From Erigeron canadensis (Eukaryota > Streptophyta > Magnoliopsida > Asterales > Asteraceae): a stretch of DNA of 64,000 bases. Shown piece by piece: positions 1 through 11,518 of this stretch. Location of the stretch: contig NC_057767.1 of the NCBI RefSeq assembly GCF_010389155.1, positions 22,827,723 through 22,891,722 of the forward strand, written 5' to 3'. The translations under genes were made by a program, and so were the position numbers. Below the pieces are notes generated by a model. It did not search any database. It had not been told where the DNA came from and was given only the letters and a program-made list of their open reading frames with translations. Position 1 is the stretch's first letter. Each line of letters opens with the position of its first letter.

Positions 1-249
1 TATAAAACTATTATTTTAAAACCACACTTTTATTCATAAAACACACACAATAGAATACTTTTAAAAATATACATATAGATTAACACTAATAACGCCACCC
101 AAATTGTGAGTCGGTAAAGTCCATGCCACTGCCACCAACATTGTGGGGATGTATTCATGGTGTTCTGGGAACCCGTCTTCTCTTTGCCAAGGATTGGTGT
201 TCAGGTTATTACGATTTGATCGATGAGCTTCAATCTCGGTCATAAACAC
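1..249. other. Unassigned left edge
   Basis: AT-rich at the start, then about 190 bases (61-249) that stay open on the minus strand for 62 codons and have more balanced base composition. I do not recognise the peptide and see no domain motif, so I do not call a gene. It abuts the inverted-repeat element that follows, and could be a fragment of sequence that element landed in. Confidence 0.3.
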
Positions 250-1590
250 CGGCGTTAATTACAGAAATCGTCCCTGTCGTCAACCCATACTTACAGCTTT
301 CATCCCTAAGTATCATAAATTACAGTTTTAGTCAAAATAACTTTGCTCCATTAATAGTTTTGGTCCAACTTCAAAACAGAAGTTTAATTACCAGTCACGT
401 GACCAGCGCATGATGGACATTTTAGTCTTTTTCTCCTCAAGGACTAAAAGTGTAACTAACTTTTCTAACAATAAACTTTTTTTAATTAATAGTATATACA
501 TATATGTTGTTGTTGTTGCTGCTTGGGTTTCAATTTTTTCCCCATATACATACATATACACATTATCAACATACTTCATATACATATACTTTTCCAAATC
601 TATATACTTTTTCAGATTTCACATTTTATCATTTTTTTTCAAATGTTAATCAAGAGATCTAAACCCAAACTAATGCTTACAAATCAAATCCATCAATCAA
701 ACAACTTCGCATCATGACAAAAATCAACTAAAGAAAGGAGAAACAAACAAAGAGGAAAAAGAAGGTAGGTACAATGTATAGTTTTGGTAATGAAATTTTG
801 AAAACAACAAAATGAAAGAAAGTTTATCAATATCTCTCTCTCACATGTTAAAAGTATGGATACGACTCTTCTTCAATCTGAAACCGGATCATGTATGTAT
901 TTCAGATCTAGAATATTTTTGTTAGATCTGGGAATTCGTGGTGGGTTCTATTTCATATGTTTTCAAACTTGATTTGTGGTGATGGTAGATGAAAAAATTA
1001 AGATGAATGGCTGAACCTACAACCTTGAATCAACCCTTTCTGCCACCACCTTGTTTCGTCAATTTTGAAGGTGGTAGGATCTTGTTTCATCGATTTTGAA
1101 GAAGTTGTTCTGAAGATCTAAAAAATTTTTGTTGGAATATATTGAATGATCGAGATTTATTATTATTTTTATGATGTTGTTCACATTTTTATTGTTTAGT
1201 ATTTTGAAGATAAAAAAAAAAATTTGGAATATATGTACGTATAATTTAGATCTATAAGTTCTTGGAATGCTTTTGATTTGATTATGAATTGGGGAATGAA
1301 AAAGAGGAAAGGAAATACATGTAGATTTTACATGATGATGATGAGGAAGATGATATATGCAAAAAAAAGGGAGTTAATTACGCTTTTGATCCAGTGTTGG
1401 AAAATGACGAAAATACCCATTGCGTGGCTGTCACGTGATAGCTTTTTAAACGGACGTTATTACCCAGGACCAAAAGTGTTGACGGGACAAAGTTTTTTGG
1501 ACTAAAACTATAAATTATTAAACTTAGAGACGAAAGCTGCAAGTAAAGGTCCACGACGGGGACGATTTCTGTAATTAACTCTAAACGCCG
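250..1590. mobile_element. Non-autonomous Mutator-like element with long TIRs
   Basis: The two ends are long imperfect inverted repeats. The left end, from about 250 to 430, reads CGGCG then TTAATTACAGAAATCGTCCC. The right end, from about 1405 to 1590, is its reverse complement with a short insertion. Similarity continues through 'tagttttagtc' and a CACGTGA-type motif to a shared 'attttcgtc/attttagtc' stretch, about 180 bases in all. Long TIRs and a non-coding 1-kb interior are typical of non-autonomous Mutator-like elements. I see no transposase frame. The exact termini are uncertain because I could not find a clean 9-bp target duplication; the outermost shared bases CGGCG were used as the ends. 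Confidence 0.6.
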
Positions 1591-2339
1591 ACCTTTAACG
1601 TTTATGTTGTAAATGACGGCCCTCACATCCGTTATGATGTTGTTGTCGTCGAGCATATTAGAGATCTCAATGGTTTTTCTTAACGGGCTTAACTTTATCC
1701 ATTTATTGTGTGTATTTATTGGTTAGGCCCAAATTAGACCATGGCCAATTGTCCAGTACCGCTCCTGTATTACAATTTACACATGTAATTGTAGTTGTAC
1801 CAGTTTAATTTGTACAAATCTCGGTAACTAATTACATTTTTCTGCTATGTCTTTACTAAAGGCTTATTTTTCCTGCTACGTCTACTAGAAGTATATCTCT
1901 AATGGTAACTGGTTGTACAGTTAATCCGGTTACCTAGAACGTAAGAATGAGGATTGAATGTGGTTAATATCTGGCGATTCCCTTACGGTAAGGCGGAGCC
2001 TTTTATACGCCAAATATGTGTGTAAGTATGTTATGATTAGATTAGCCATCCCCCCCCCTATTTATAGGTGATTCATAACTTTTTTCCCAAGTAGGGTTTT
2101 CAATGTAGAGCATATCACTTCCGAAAGTAAGTGATATGGTATTATCTCTTTCCCTTAAATGTGGGATTCTTGATAAGTACGTATCATTTCCTTACTTACC
2201 GGAGGTTGACTTTATCTTAGGGTGTACCCTGCGTGCCAACGTCTGGGTGGGTACGTCATCAGTAACGATCAAGAACGTATCCTAAGATATGACGGATGTC
2301 AATTTAAAGAATTAGTATCTACCAATATATATATAACAA
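1591..2339. other. Unassigned; possible LTR relic with hairpins
   Basis: No convincing coding frame. Two clean palindromes stand out. One is a 13-bp odd palindrome, CCTTACGGTAAGG, at 1981-1993. The other is a hairpin with a 10-bp stem (CATATCACTT at 2111-2120 pairing with 2129-2138). A 'CTATTTATAGG' motif at about 2058 looks like a TATA region. Such features are common in gypsy LTRs, so this may be a degraded LTR, but no ends or partner copy are visible. Confidence 0.3.
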
Positions 2340-2683
2340 AGTTCTAAATTCATTACTAAACAAACAAGAACCTTTGGATGGGTTTTATCTTTTATTTAGA
2401 ACCATTAGATCAAATTTAATTATTTCTTCTTTATTAAATGACAACATTAATACTTATACTTTGTATGATTATACAAAAAATCCCCTATTAAATTTAATTT
2501 ATACTTTTTGATTTTGCATCACAAATTTATACTTTTTACCCAATAATTCTAATACTTTTTATGATTATACAAAAAATCCCATATTAAATTTAATTTACAC
2601 TTTTTGGTTTTTTATCATAAATTTACACTTTTTACCCAATAATCTAATATAAGAAATCAAAAATAATAACTAATATATATCTA
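2340..2683. repeat. AT-rich dispersed repeat, copy 1
   Basis: This stretch contains an internal near-duplication: 'tacactttttggttt...tttacccaataat' at about 2595-2645 and a diverged version at about 2500-2550. The same sequence recurs across the large copia insertion, in inverted orientation at about 38700-38870 and in direct orientation at about 39170-39250. It adjoins a Helitron terminus and may belong to that family. No coding capacity. Confidence 0.55.
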
Positions 2684-2714
2684 ACTAGATTATTTTCTCG
2701 CGTAATACGCGAGA
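2684..2714 (-). mobile_element. Helitron 3' terminus (minus strand)
   Basis: Read on the minus strand this is a perfect 9-bp-stem hairpin (TCTCGCGTA-T-TACGCGAGA, 2696-2714), then an AT spacer, then CTAGT ending at 2684, followed by T. A short GC-rich hairpin about 10 bases before a terminal CTRR inserted between A and T is the hallmark of plant Helitron 3' ends. The element would extend to the right; I could not find its 5' TC end. The same hairpin family occurs at 40889-40915 on the other strand. Confidence 0.65.
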
Positions 2715-2805
2715 TAAACATATTAAGTTATATGATTTATAATATAATTATGCAAAAAATATTATATTGAAGGTGATTAAATAGTAGGATTTATATCTTT
2801 ATATA

Positions 2806-3383
2806 TCTATGTTGTTAATAACGGTGGTATAACAATTATCGATCCTTCCCTAAAATAAAGGTCAAAATAACGGTCCCCTTATTAACGGTGGTATTTACCA
2901 TTATTTTACCGGTATTTTGATTTGTAATCTTGGTCATAACACTGATATTACCGGTTCTTCCTTTTTTTCTTTATAAATAGCGCAACCCTAATTGAATAAA
3001 ATCCCAAATTGATGATAAAGAGAGAGACGACCTGTTTTTTTTCTTGTTGATGAATCAGATCGATGTGAATGACTGAATGAGAAGAAGAAATATTTTTTTG
3101 GGAGAAGAAGACATGAGTATTAGAGAGTAGTAGAATGTGACAGAACTTTACAATTGTCTTCCACCTCTCCAAGTTTTATTAAAATTTCCCCTTTAACCCC
3201 CAAAGTCTTGATTTTTTCTATTTTGGCTATTATATTTATTTAATTTTTAAACATTCTTTTTAAATATTTATATAAACTTACAAATTTATTATTTTTATAA
3301 TCACGTTATACCACTGCTATAACCGATATCTCAAATACCGGTCCTCGACCGTTATAACCGATATCTAAGTATTAACAACATAG
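2806..3383. mobile_element. Short Mutator-type TIR element with 9-bp TSD
   Basis: The ends are inverted copies of CTATGTTGTTAATA (left from 2807, right ending 3383). They are flanked by a perfect 9-bp direct repeat, CTTTATATA, at 2797-2805 and 3384-3392. The subterminal regions carry further inverted similarity around 'gtggtataac' and several 'accggt/ataacggt' motifs. A 9-bp target duplication points to the Mutator superfamily. At 578 bp it cannot encode a transposase; the best minus-strand frame (2948-3172, 74 codons) is low-complexity and probably chance. The interior has a TATAAATAG motif at about 2974. Confidence 0.7.
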
Positions 3384-3726
3384 CTTTATATAATGATGAT
3401 GTAAAATAATAGAAAATAGTTCTTCCTAAAATTTGATATACAATCGTGTACTTTTATATACTCATTTGACTCATATACTTGATTGTTAACGTCCATAATA
3501 TTTATGCATAACTTATGTGATTTCAATATTTACTTTTCTTAAATGACATATTAATATACTCGTACTGTTAAATTACATGTATATCTGGGATGAACCAGGA
3601 CTCTTAAAAAAAAACCTTTATTAATCCACTCACAAATGTGAAGAGTGATATTATATTTAAAACCTTAGATATACTCCAAATGTTCCAAAATAAGTCATAA
3701 TAAAAATGCATATAATCATAAAATAT
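3384..3726. other. AT-rich unassigned flank
   Basis: Low-complexity AT-rich DNA between the small Mutator-type element and the copia target site. No reading frame, inverted repeat or repeat-family match that I can see. Confidence 0.4.
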
Positions 3727-3731
3727 ATAAT

Positions 3732-4778
3732 TATTGTGTCCCAGAAGTGTATCAATATACCTAAGTATAATGAACACAAAGAGTTGTAGAGGGGGGTGAA
3801 TACAACTTTTCCTTAATTCTTAACTAACTTTAAAAAAAAATGTTTTAAAGACTCAGATTGCGATATATATAATATAGGAAACAAGAATCAATAAAACAGT
3901 AAAGTAGAAATCAATCATTCTTGAACACAGATTGTGGTTTTCAAATGTAATCCTTTATTCAAATAAAATCTATACAAAGAATTACAGGGTTGTTGCGGAA
4001 ACAAGATAACCTACAAATATCTAAACAACCCTTAAAATGACAAACAACAATCAAGAAGTTCTCGCTCAAGAGAAGCAGCCCAAACTAACTTTCTACAGAC
4101 TAAGTTGTGTGTAAGAGCAGAGAGAACTTGTATGAAAACTGATTTAAAGGAATGCCACACTTATGCATACAAGGAATGTGACTTTTATAGGAGAAAGCCA
4201 TTCTTCTCTTGGTATCCAATTAAGCCACGTATTGTTCTTCTGTTGGACGATCAAAAGAATATTTGATCGTGTCTTCATAGTACTTGTGGTCCCCAAAACC
4301 TGCAGCAAGTCATTTTGATCCTCCAATAAGAATATGGACACGCATATGTATTTCTGTCACCAACCTAGATTCTAGGAACTTTCCTAGTCACATCATTTGT
4401 CCTTATCAACAAGTCTAGGTTGTTATCTTCATTTGATTATCAGACACAGATTGCTTATTTGTCAAGAGCAAATCTGTCTAAGTGTTCCCAAGCAGACTGC
4501 TAAGTCCAAGTTGACTTCCAATACCAGCTTGGTCTTCTATCTTCAATCCTCCTCTTCGACTTAAATTGAATGCTATAACAATTTGATGCAGCTTGAACAA
4601 CACTTGCTTCCATAAGATAAACATTTACAAAGTATGAAGCATGATCTGGGTTAGTTTCAGATTGCATGCTGTGTCAGCTTAGTCTGACCCAGATCAGATT
4701 ACAAGAACCAAAAGATTTTAAGTGTTTATATATAAGATTTGTCATCACCAAATTTACAATTAACAATGGGACTCAACA
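3732..4778 (-). repeat. 3' LTR of copia element 1
   Basis: On the minus strand it begins TGTTGAGTC at 4778 and ends ...GGACACAATA at 3732. The partner LTR is at 37315-38364. A TATA-like CTATAAAAGTC lies on the minus strand near 4185-4193. A 65-codon minus-strand frame (4144-4341) has an 82-codon counterpart in the other LTR, but it is explained by the LTR duplication. The terminal TA instead of CA is inferred from the sequence shared by both LTRs and the ATAAT duplication. Confidence 0.88.
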
Positions 4779-4796
4779 ATCTCCCCCTATTTGATG
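4779..4796 (-). other. Polypurine tract of copia element 1
   Basis: On the minus strand this reads TCAAATAGGGGGAGAT directly before the TGTTGAG start of the 3' LTR. It is the second-strand primer site expected at this position and fixes the element's orientation. Confidence 0.85.
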
Positions 4797-4991
4797 ATGA
4801 CAAAACCAATCACACTATCTAACTATCAGCTTACAAAGAATCAAAGTAAGATATGACTAACAGATTTTGACCCATTGAATCTTTTGGGTTCTTTTCAATC
4901 ACACTTGAAGTTTTGAACAAGGAAGCTGATATGAATTATTTTACATTAAACATTACAAATATGAGTCACAAAAACATATTACAATTTAAAC

Positions 4992-7538
4992 TTATTGACC
5001 TCCTAAAATGTCAACAGTTTTTTGTTTAACTTCAAATGAAGGGGCAATTATAACATCTACATATCTATTCAACCATTCATCAATGAGAATCTGCTCAAAC
5101 CCATTACCTTGCCCACCAAAAATAATACAAAATCTGTACAAGGTAAATAGGTGCATTGTTGGTACCTGTTTGATCTCAGCAGTTCTCTGAAAAACAAGTT
5201 TCCCTCTTGCATTTACAAAGTACATCCCTTGCTCAGGTTCAGTAATGTGCACCCCACACCTTGCGTTTTTGTACACCAAGAGGTAGAGACAGATTGAGAT
5301 GGCTAAGGAGTTTGTCAAGAGCTTTAGGTGCCAATTGCTCAAGTAGTTCTGAAGGGTTCAAGTTCTTTATGAAATCTATATGATCACCTTTAGGACCATC
5401 AAGCTTTACTTGTTTTCTTCTTCTTTTCTTGAGAGGCTCTTCAGACTCATCATCTTCCAAATCAAAATGCTTGGGTCTTGAAAGACTTGACATATCAATC
5501 TTGTTTTTCACAATAATATTCAGCTTCTTTTCAAGAGCTTTCAAGACTGTCTCTCTATGAATGCCAAGTTGGTTGAAAATAATATCATGAAGTTCAACCC
5601 ATTCAGTATATCCTAGATCAAACAAATGGTTCAGATCATAGGTCTCCCAAGCATTTTCAAATCCTTCTCTTGTGCATCTGATGCTTGGTATGGGTTGTGG
5701 CTTTTTCCTTTTCAATTGGACCTGAAGGATGGTCTCTGGGTATTTTCTGTAATTCAGTCTGTCTTTTACTTTTTTTTATATCCATAGCTTCCCATCCAGC
5801 ATGAGCTTGTGCACTTTGCTGCACATCCTTAACCTTTTGTGATGGCTTAGCAAAGTACACCTCCTTTCTCTTCCTACTTACTTCTTTCTTTTTTGATCCC
5901 ACAGCTGCCAAGTTTTCATCTTCTTCCATATTCCATTGCTCTTGTGCAATCTTGGCCAGCTCAGGATCAGATTCCAAAGCAGATAACCTCAATCTCTCAA
6001 GTTTGTCTTCCATAATCATCTGGTAAGCTGTCTTTACAGATACATTCATTTCGATTGCCTTTTCTACAGCAAGTTACCAGTATTTTTCTTCCTCAGTTTG
6101 AACCTTCACACCACTAGAGCCTTCACCAGTCTCTCTTTTCTTCATCATGTATTGGCCCAAAGTGGTGGTGTCTTCACTGGAAGATGAATCAGCATCAACA
6201 ACCTTTGGAGTTGGGTCAGCTTGAGCAGAAACAGATTGTGAAGACTTTCCCTTAGCTACATCACTTTCTTCACCAAATTCCTTCCTTATCTCTCCAACTA
6301 TTTTCATAACCTTATCAGTCTCCCCCTCAGTTGTGTCATCTATCTTTTCAACTTCTTCATTCTCCTCATCCTTTTCACCACCAGAACCAAAAACAACCAT
6401 TCTTCTGTCATTGGTCTCCCTTTCTTTTCTGTCCTTTGCATTTCTTTCATCCAACTTCTTTAGATACTCAACAATTTTTTTTCTACATCAATTCTTTCTT
6501 GTTCAATTTCAGCCTCACTCCTTTCACTCCTTTTCTTCTCCCCCTTTTTGTCATCATCAGCTGGGAAGGAGCTTATAGGAATGGCAATGATTGCACTGAG
6601 TTTTGTGCTGATTAGATCAATCCTGAAGTTGTTTACAGACCAAGTTCTATGCAAATCAACAAAATCATTATGATGGTTGGCCAATTTTGTTTCCACACTT
6701 TTAGAGACATCCACCAACTCTTTCTTGAACTCAGCTTGAGATTTGTTGGCATTTTTGAGTTCAATGGTGACATCTCTTATGAATTTATTGGATGTTTTCT
6801 CAAACTGACCCAGAGTGCTCTTGTTTATGTCATTCTGCTCATTGATTGCCTTAGTTAGACCATCAAGAGACTCTGCCAGCTTGCTTTGACTTTTCTCCAT
6901 CAAGTTAACTGCTCTTTTGATATCTTCTTGCAATGCAGTCTGACCTTGACTCAGCTTTTCCACCTTTTTATCCATCAATTCCTAATCCTTTTGGATCTTT
7001 ACCAAGCTTTCAACCAACTTTGAGCTCTCAACCTTCTGGGTTGAAATGAACTCAGTGAGCTGATTTACCACATCTAAAAATGTGATGGTGGCAACTTGGG
7101 AAGAACTTGCATTTGGCTTAAAGGCCACTGACTCTGGAAAGAGTAGACTGCAATCCTTAATATCAGGGTCAGTTGGCTCATAGAGAAGGGGGTGGAGGCT
7201 AAGGGAGTTTTGGTGAATTTTCTCATGAGAGTGAGTCTCATGAGCAGATTTATCAGTGGAGATGATGTGTTGAACAATCTGAGAAGGATTGACTAGTAAT
7301 TCAGATTGTGGGCCAGTGGGAATGTGTTGATCTTGATTTTGATCAACTTCTCCACTGGCATCTTCCATTAGAGCATCCCTTGAGGATGGATGGACAAGCA
7401 CATCATCGAATGAAGAGTCACTTCCGGAGATAGTGACTATATTCTTATTGACATCGTGAGGACCATCAATGGTTTCCTTTGCTGCACAAGGGGCTATCAT
7501 GACCTCCCTAAAGAGAGCCATGTAACCTACAGGATCCC
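4992..7538 (-). pseudogene. Env-position 3' ORF of copia element 1, distal part (broken)
   Basis: This is a series of minus-strand frames, 6982-7538, 6460-6978, 6074-6454, 5657-6049, 5239-5715 and 4992-5342, each continuing the last after a frameshift or stop. The composition is hydrophilic and rich in Lys, Glu and Ser. The segment at 6460-6978 looks like a coiled coil (repeated Leu, Val and Ile spacing among Glu/Lys/Gln), and the 5239-5715 segment has a basic KKRRRK run. The position between RNase H and the 3' LTR is where SIRE/Maximus elements carry an additional ORF often called env-like. I see no convincing signal peptide or transmembrane segment here, so the envelope role is not supported by sequence. 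The upstream half lies at 15778-17416, separated by the Athila-like solo LTR. Confidence 0.7.
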
Positions 7539-7849
7539 TGATATCGCCTATTTTATACATAGTTATTTTACGCGATATCGTTTCTTTTACTTATTTTATA
7601 CTTCATTTGTTATCACTTTTATAAACTTTTATACTTAATATGTGATTTTATTGGGTTATAGGTGTATAAGATGAAAAATGGCGAAAATAGACCAAATGAA
7701 GATTATTTGTCAATGAGGAGCCGAGGATGCTATTACTTGAACCATGAACTTAAAGAGTAAAAGTCCACCACTTTTATATACACTTGGCTAGATAGAGGAT
7801 CATACTACAAGAGGAAGTCAAACAAAGTCAAATTTAATTTGCACGTTGA

Positions 7850-8235
7850 TGACATACCCTTCTATTGGTACAAAGGCCTTAACATAATGGCTGAGATACA
7901 AAGGACCATTCGTGACGAAAGCTCCTGCAACGAACAACAAACGATAAGAATCATTCCCCTATAAAGTAGGGATTTGATCTTATCGTCCCCAACTGATAAT
8001 TAGGGAAATTATATCCCCGGCCTAAGACTTAGGAAACCCTAAGCGGCCTACATGTTCCTCAAGAACACTTCTTCTATAAAAGGAGAGCTGTAAGACCTAC
8101 TAAAGGCATTCACTCGAATAAAAAGAAAACTTAACTGGCGTAAAGAGACCAACTCTACCTTCGGGGAATCGCCAATAAACGAGCTCAATCACCCTTTAAT
8201 CCACATCACATAAACCTTGGTTCGGTGCGCAAACA
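7850..8235 (+). repeat. 5' LTR of the Tat-type element
   Basis: It begins TGACATACCC. The end at 8235 (...GCGCAAACA) is set by the adjoining primer site. Similarity to the 3' copy stops at 8215. A TATA box (TATAAAAGG) lies at 8075-8083, and the copy at about 14041 in the 3' LTR is intact too. The two LTRs differ at roughly 20 positions by eye. Confidence 0.8.
8075..8083 (+). promoter_or_regulatory. TATA box in the Tat-type 5' LTR
   Basis: TATAAAAGG, conserved in the second LTR. Transcription would start about 30 bases downstream, near the 'gtaagacctac' stretch. Confidence 0.6.
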
Positions 8236-8253
8236 TTTGGCGCCATCTGTGGG
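8236..8253 (+). other. Primer binding site of the Tat-type element
   Basis: TTTGGCGCCATCTGTGGG lies directly after the 5' LTR. The TGGCGCC core is the usual primer-site start in the Tat and Athila lineages of plant Ty3/gypsy elements. Confidence 0.75.
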
Positions 8254-8311
8254 ACCCACTACTTAGGATCTCATACCATTGTAGGCATTGTTTTCTGTAT
8301 CGAATCGAGAC

Positions 8312-10922
8312 ATGGCTGATGTCCCGCCAGGGTTTGGTCAGAATTCCCAACAAACCAACGAAAATGAAAACTCTGGAAACCCCACCCCAGGGTCCAGACC
8401 CACAACCAAAGCGGCTGGGGGCGATGGCCGACCCGTCGATCATGGAGCCGACATCAACACTAGTCGCCTCGAACAAACATCGGAGGGACGAAGGGGATTC
8501 GCACTAGGGTCCTTGTCCGGACCCCCGCAATTGTTCGATCCGGACTACATCATTAGAAATTATGGCCACATTAGCCGTACCATCAGGTATCTCAGGAGCA
8601 CAGGAGCACTCGATAGCGTCACCAGGACGCTGAACTTTGACGGGGACACAGACGACAACTACGACGCTGATACCCCCCCGAGAGGGCTTCGGCGCTATCC
8701 GTGGAATCCAAGATTTCGGCCCGAAGAAGGTTATGGGTTTGGCCTGGGAAGCGAAGGTTTAAGACCTCGAACACCCCTACACTAAACACAATCAGAAGGC
8801 GCAGAAGCTCCAATACAAGGGAACACGGCGCCCGAAGCCAATCTTAGAGGCGACGTCCCCACTGCGGGACAGGGCAACCAGACTCCGAACGTGTCCCGAT
8901 CTGAACCGACCCCGAGAGGGCCTGACGCAACAGGTAACGCACCTCCAAGACATGAGATACCACCCGGAGGCATTCAGGAGTCCGGACTGGAACGCATCAA
9001 AATTCAGGACAAACCCATGTCGGGTCTTCTGCTTCGGTCTTTCGAGTACCCACCGAAGGGACACAACAGTACGTGGGCCCGACCTTCCATGCGCTCCCAG
9101 GCTCTATTCTCTCAGGGCCCATGGGCCAAGGTCAACCAGGGCCTTTAGGGCAGGTCCCGCCAGGTCCTACGGGACAAAGTTATCCTATACCGTAGGGTTT
9201 TGGATACGAAGGCATGAATGGAGCGGGAGGTTCACAACATATTTCCCGACCATATGGCATCCAACCCATCGAAGGGGCCTACGGAAATCCTCAGACAGGG
9301 CAGCTACAGTTCCATCAGTATTATCCACCGCAACATATCGTTCCCCTCTCCGCACCAGGACCTTACGGACCACAGAACTTGGGGCTCTGATGTATCAAAA
9401 TGCCCTAGAATTGCAAATGGTAGGGGGAAGCGTCGAAAACTCACCATTCATCGCATGGATACAGAACTATCCTCTCCCAAAAGATCTAAAATACCCCTCT
9501 CATCTCGGAACATACAAAGGGAAAAGTGACCCGGATGACTTCATTGAAGCAGTCGAAGGCGTGGCCGAAATGAAGGTCTGGAATGTACCGGTTGCGTGTA
9601 GGATGTTCAGGTATGCGCTCGAAGGGGATGCCAGAGAATGGCTAAAAAGCGTGGCGAAAGGGTCCATCACTAGCTTTGAGGACCTTAAGGAAAAATTTAG
9701 AGCTCGCTTAAGCCAACAGAAGAAACATAAGAAACTCCATGTGGCAGCCCATGGGGTAAAGCAAAGGGAAACAGAGCCTTGCAGGGCATTCCTCGACAGG
9801 TTCACCACCGAAACAGAAGATATCGTGGATCTTCCCGAGTCACAAAGGATATCGGCACTGTTACATGGCCTTTGAAGCAGGGGACTCGTTGAATTTTTGT
9901 ATAGAGACCTCCCGAAAACTTACGAAGCCGTTCAGAAAAGAGGGCACGTATACCTTGATGCAAGGGATACCGCGCTGAAGCCAGACATTAGCCCGACTCA
10001 AGACAAGGAGACTCAGACGAATAGGAAAGGGAAATGGAATAACGACAGAGAAAGGCCAAGATACGACCCGTACAACAAGGACGAAAAAGGATATCTGAAG
10101 GTCAACCTACCGGAACTCCATAAGAGTCCGAAGGAGATACTCCTCACTGAAAGTGTCGCAAAGACCTTTCCAACACCTCCTAGGTTGAGCGGCAAAAATA
10201 GGAAGGACCCCAAAAAATACTGTGAGTTTCACAGGGATTATGGCCACGACACGAATGCATGTTGGCAATTGAGAAAAACAATCGAAGAAGCAATCAACGA
10301 AGGAAAGCTGTCACACTTGGTGAAAAGCGTTAGACAACAGCAACATCCTAAGAAGGAAGATGACACAGATGACAAAAAGAAAGTCCCCGACAAAACTATC
10401 TACACTATCGTGAAGAAAAAGATTGGATACTCGTCCCGAAGGCCCAAAAGGGGGAATGTACCCAGCATCACCTTCCTACCCATCTATAATGGCAGAATCT
10501 TCAGAGACCCCCTAATAATTTCAGCATTCCTAGAGGTCTCAAAGGTAAAAGAAATAGTAGTAGATACCGGGAGTGAGTGCAATGTCCTGTACGAAGAAGT
10601 ATTCTGGAAGCTAAATCCTTTGTCACGAATGAACTTCAGAAAGGCAGGGGCTTCGATTCAAGGGTACTCTGGCGACACAGCCGAACCATTGGGAAAATTA
10701 TCTATGCAAACAATGATCGGAAAGGGACATTGGAAACGAAAAGAGAAGATCACATTCATGGTAGTTAGTGGAACTTCACCTTTTCAAGCAATTCTGGGCA
10801 GGCCCGAAATCCAAAAGTTTGGAATGATTCCATCCATAATGCACGGCCTGATCAAGTACGAAACGAATGGAAGAATAGCAACCTTAGAAGGAAAGGCCAA
10901 AAAGCTTTCTAACGAAGGCTGA
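8312..10922 (+). pseudogene. Gag plus aspartic protease of the Tat-type element (broken)
   Basis: The start MADVPPGFGQ is at 8312. The first part (to 8785, then open again from 8788 to 9148) is Pro/Gly/Asp-rich. The gag core at about 9390-9875 has the retrotransposon gag pattern (YPSHLGTYKGKSDPDDF, then AREWLKSVAKGSITSFEDL). A TGA at 9873-9875 interrupts it, and the same frame resumes and runs to 10922. In that second half there is a Cys-His box (CEFHRDYGHDTNAC, about 10220-10262) and a protease motif, VDTGSECNVLY, at about 10560, followed by FQAILGRPE, as in Tat proteases. The frame ends at TGA 10922 with no reverse transcriptase after it. At least one frameshift lies between about 9148 and 9390. 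Confidence 0.8.
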
Positions 10923-11518
10923 GATGGCTGTAGTGAAATATCTATGAATGACAGGCCATACCATGGATAATAATGAATGGCCCATTTGACAAGGCCCATT
11001 AGATTTTCTTTTTCCAAAGCCTAGAGGATATGATATATAACCTCAACTTTTATGTAATAAAGGCTTTTTATTTCCTCCTTCCTTCTTTATTTTTTTTTTA
11101 AAAAAAAGAAGAAAAAGAAAAAAAAATATAAGATGCAAAAGTATGCGCCACAAAAATCTCAAAATAAAATGGGGATGCCCATGAATATAAAACTCCGGAG
11201 AACAAAAGGACCAATAGTCCTAACAGACACCTACGGATATATCCACACAAAACAAGCATGCAAAACAAATAGGTGCAAAATAAGACGACATTCAAGCTGC
11301 AAAAAAAAAAAAAAAAAAAAAGAGAAAAGAGAAAGACAACATTCAAGCTGCAAGAAAGACGACTCCTAAAGCTGCAAACACGGTTAATATTAACAAGACA
11401 CAAGTTTCAAATATCTACAAACATTAAAAGTAAGTTATCCAAAACAACATTACGAGCTGTTATCAAAAGAAGATTGTTCGAAAAGGGCACATTCGCCACG
11501 ACAAAGGCACGCAGGCCA
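10923..11518. other. Spacer between gag-protease and the antisense gene
   Basis: AT-rich and low-complexity, with an abrupt T-run to A-run switch at about 11088-11110, a long A-tract at about 11300-11320 and a duplicated phrase 'acattcaagctgcaa' (about 11288 and 11339). No coding frame. The two genes converge here, so it would hold both 3' ends. Confidence 0.5.

Noticed and set aside
4144..4341. 65-codon frame in the copia 1 LTR, with an 82-codon counterpart at 37678-37926
   Set aside because: Both copies exist because the LTR is duplicated. There is no recognisable domain, and the start lies in the LTR body.
9500..9808. Minus-strand frame of 102 codons inside the Tat-type gag
   Set aside because: It is a shadow of the plus-strand gag frame, which has clear family motifs.
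10923..11518. Search for a hidden reverse transcriptase after the Tat-type protease
   Set aside because: No frame in this stretch has any of the reverse transcriptase motifs, and the antisense gene starts almost at once.
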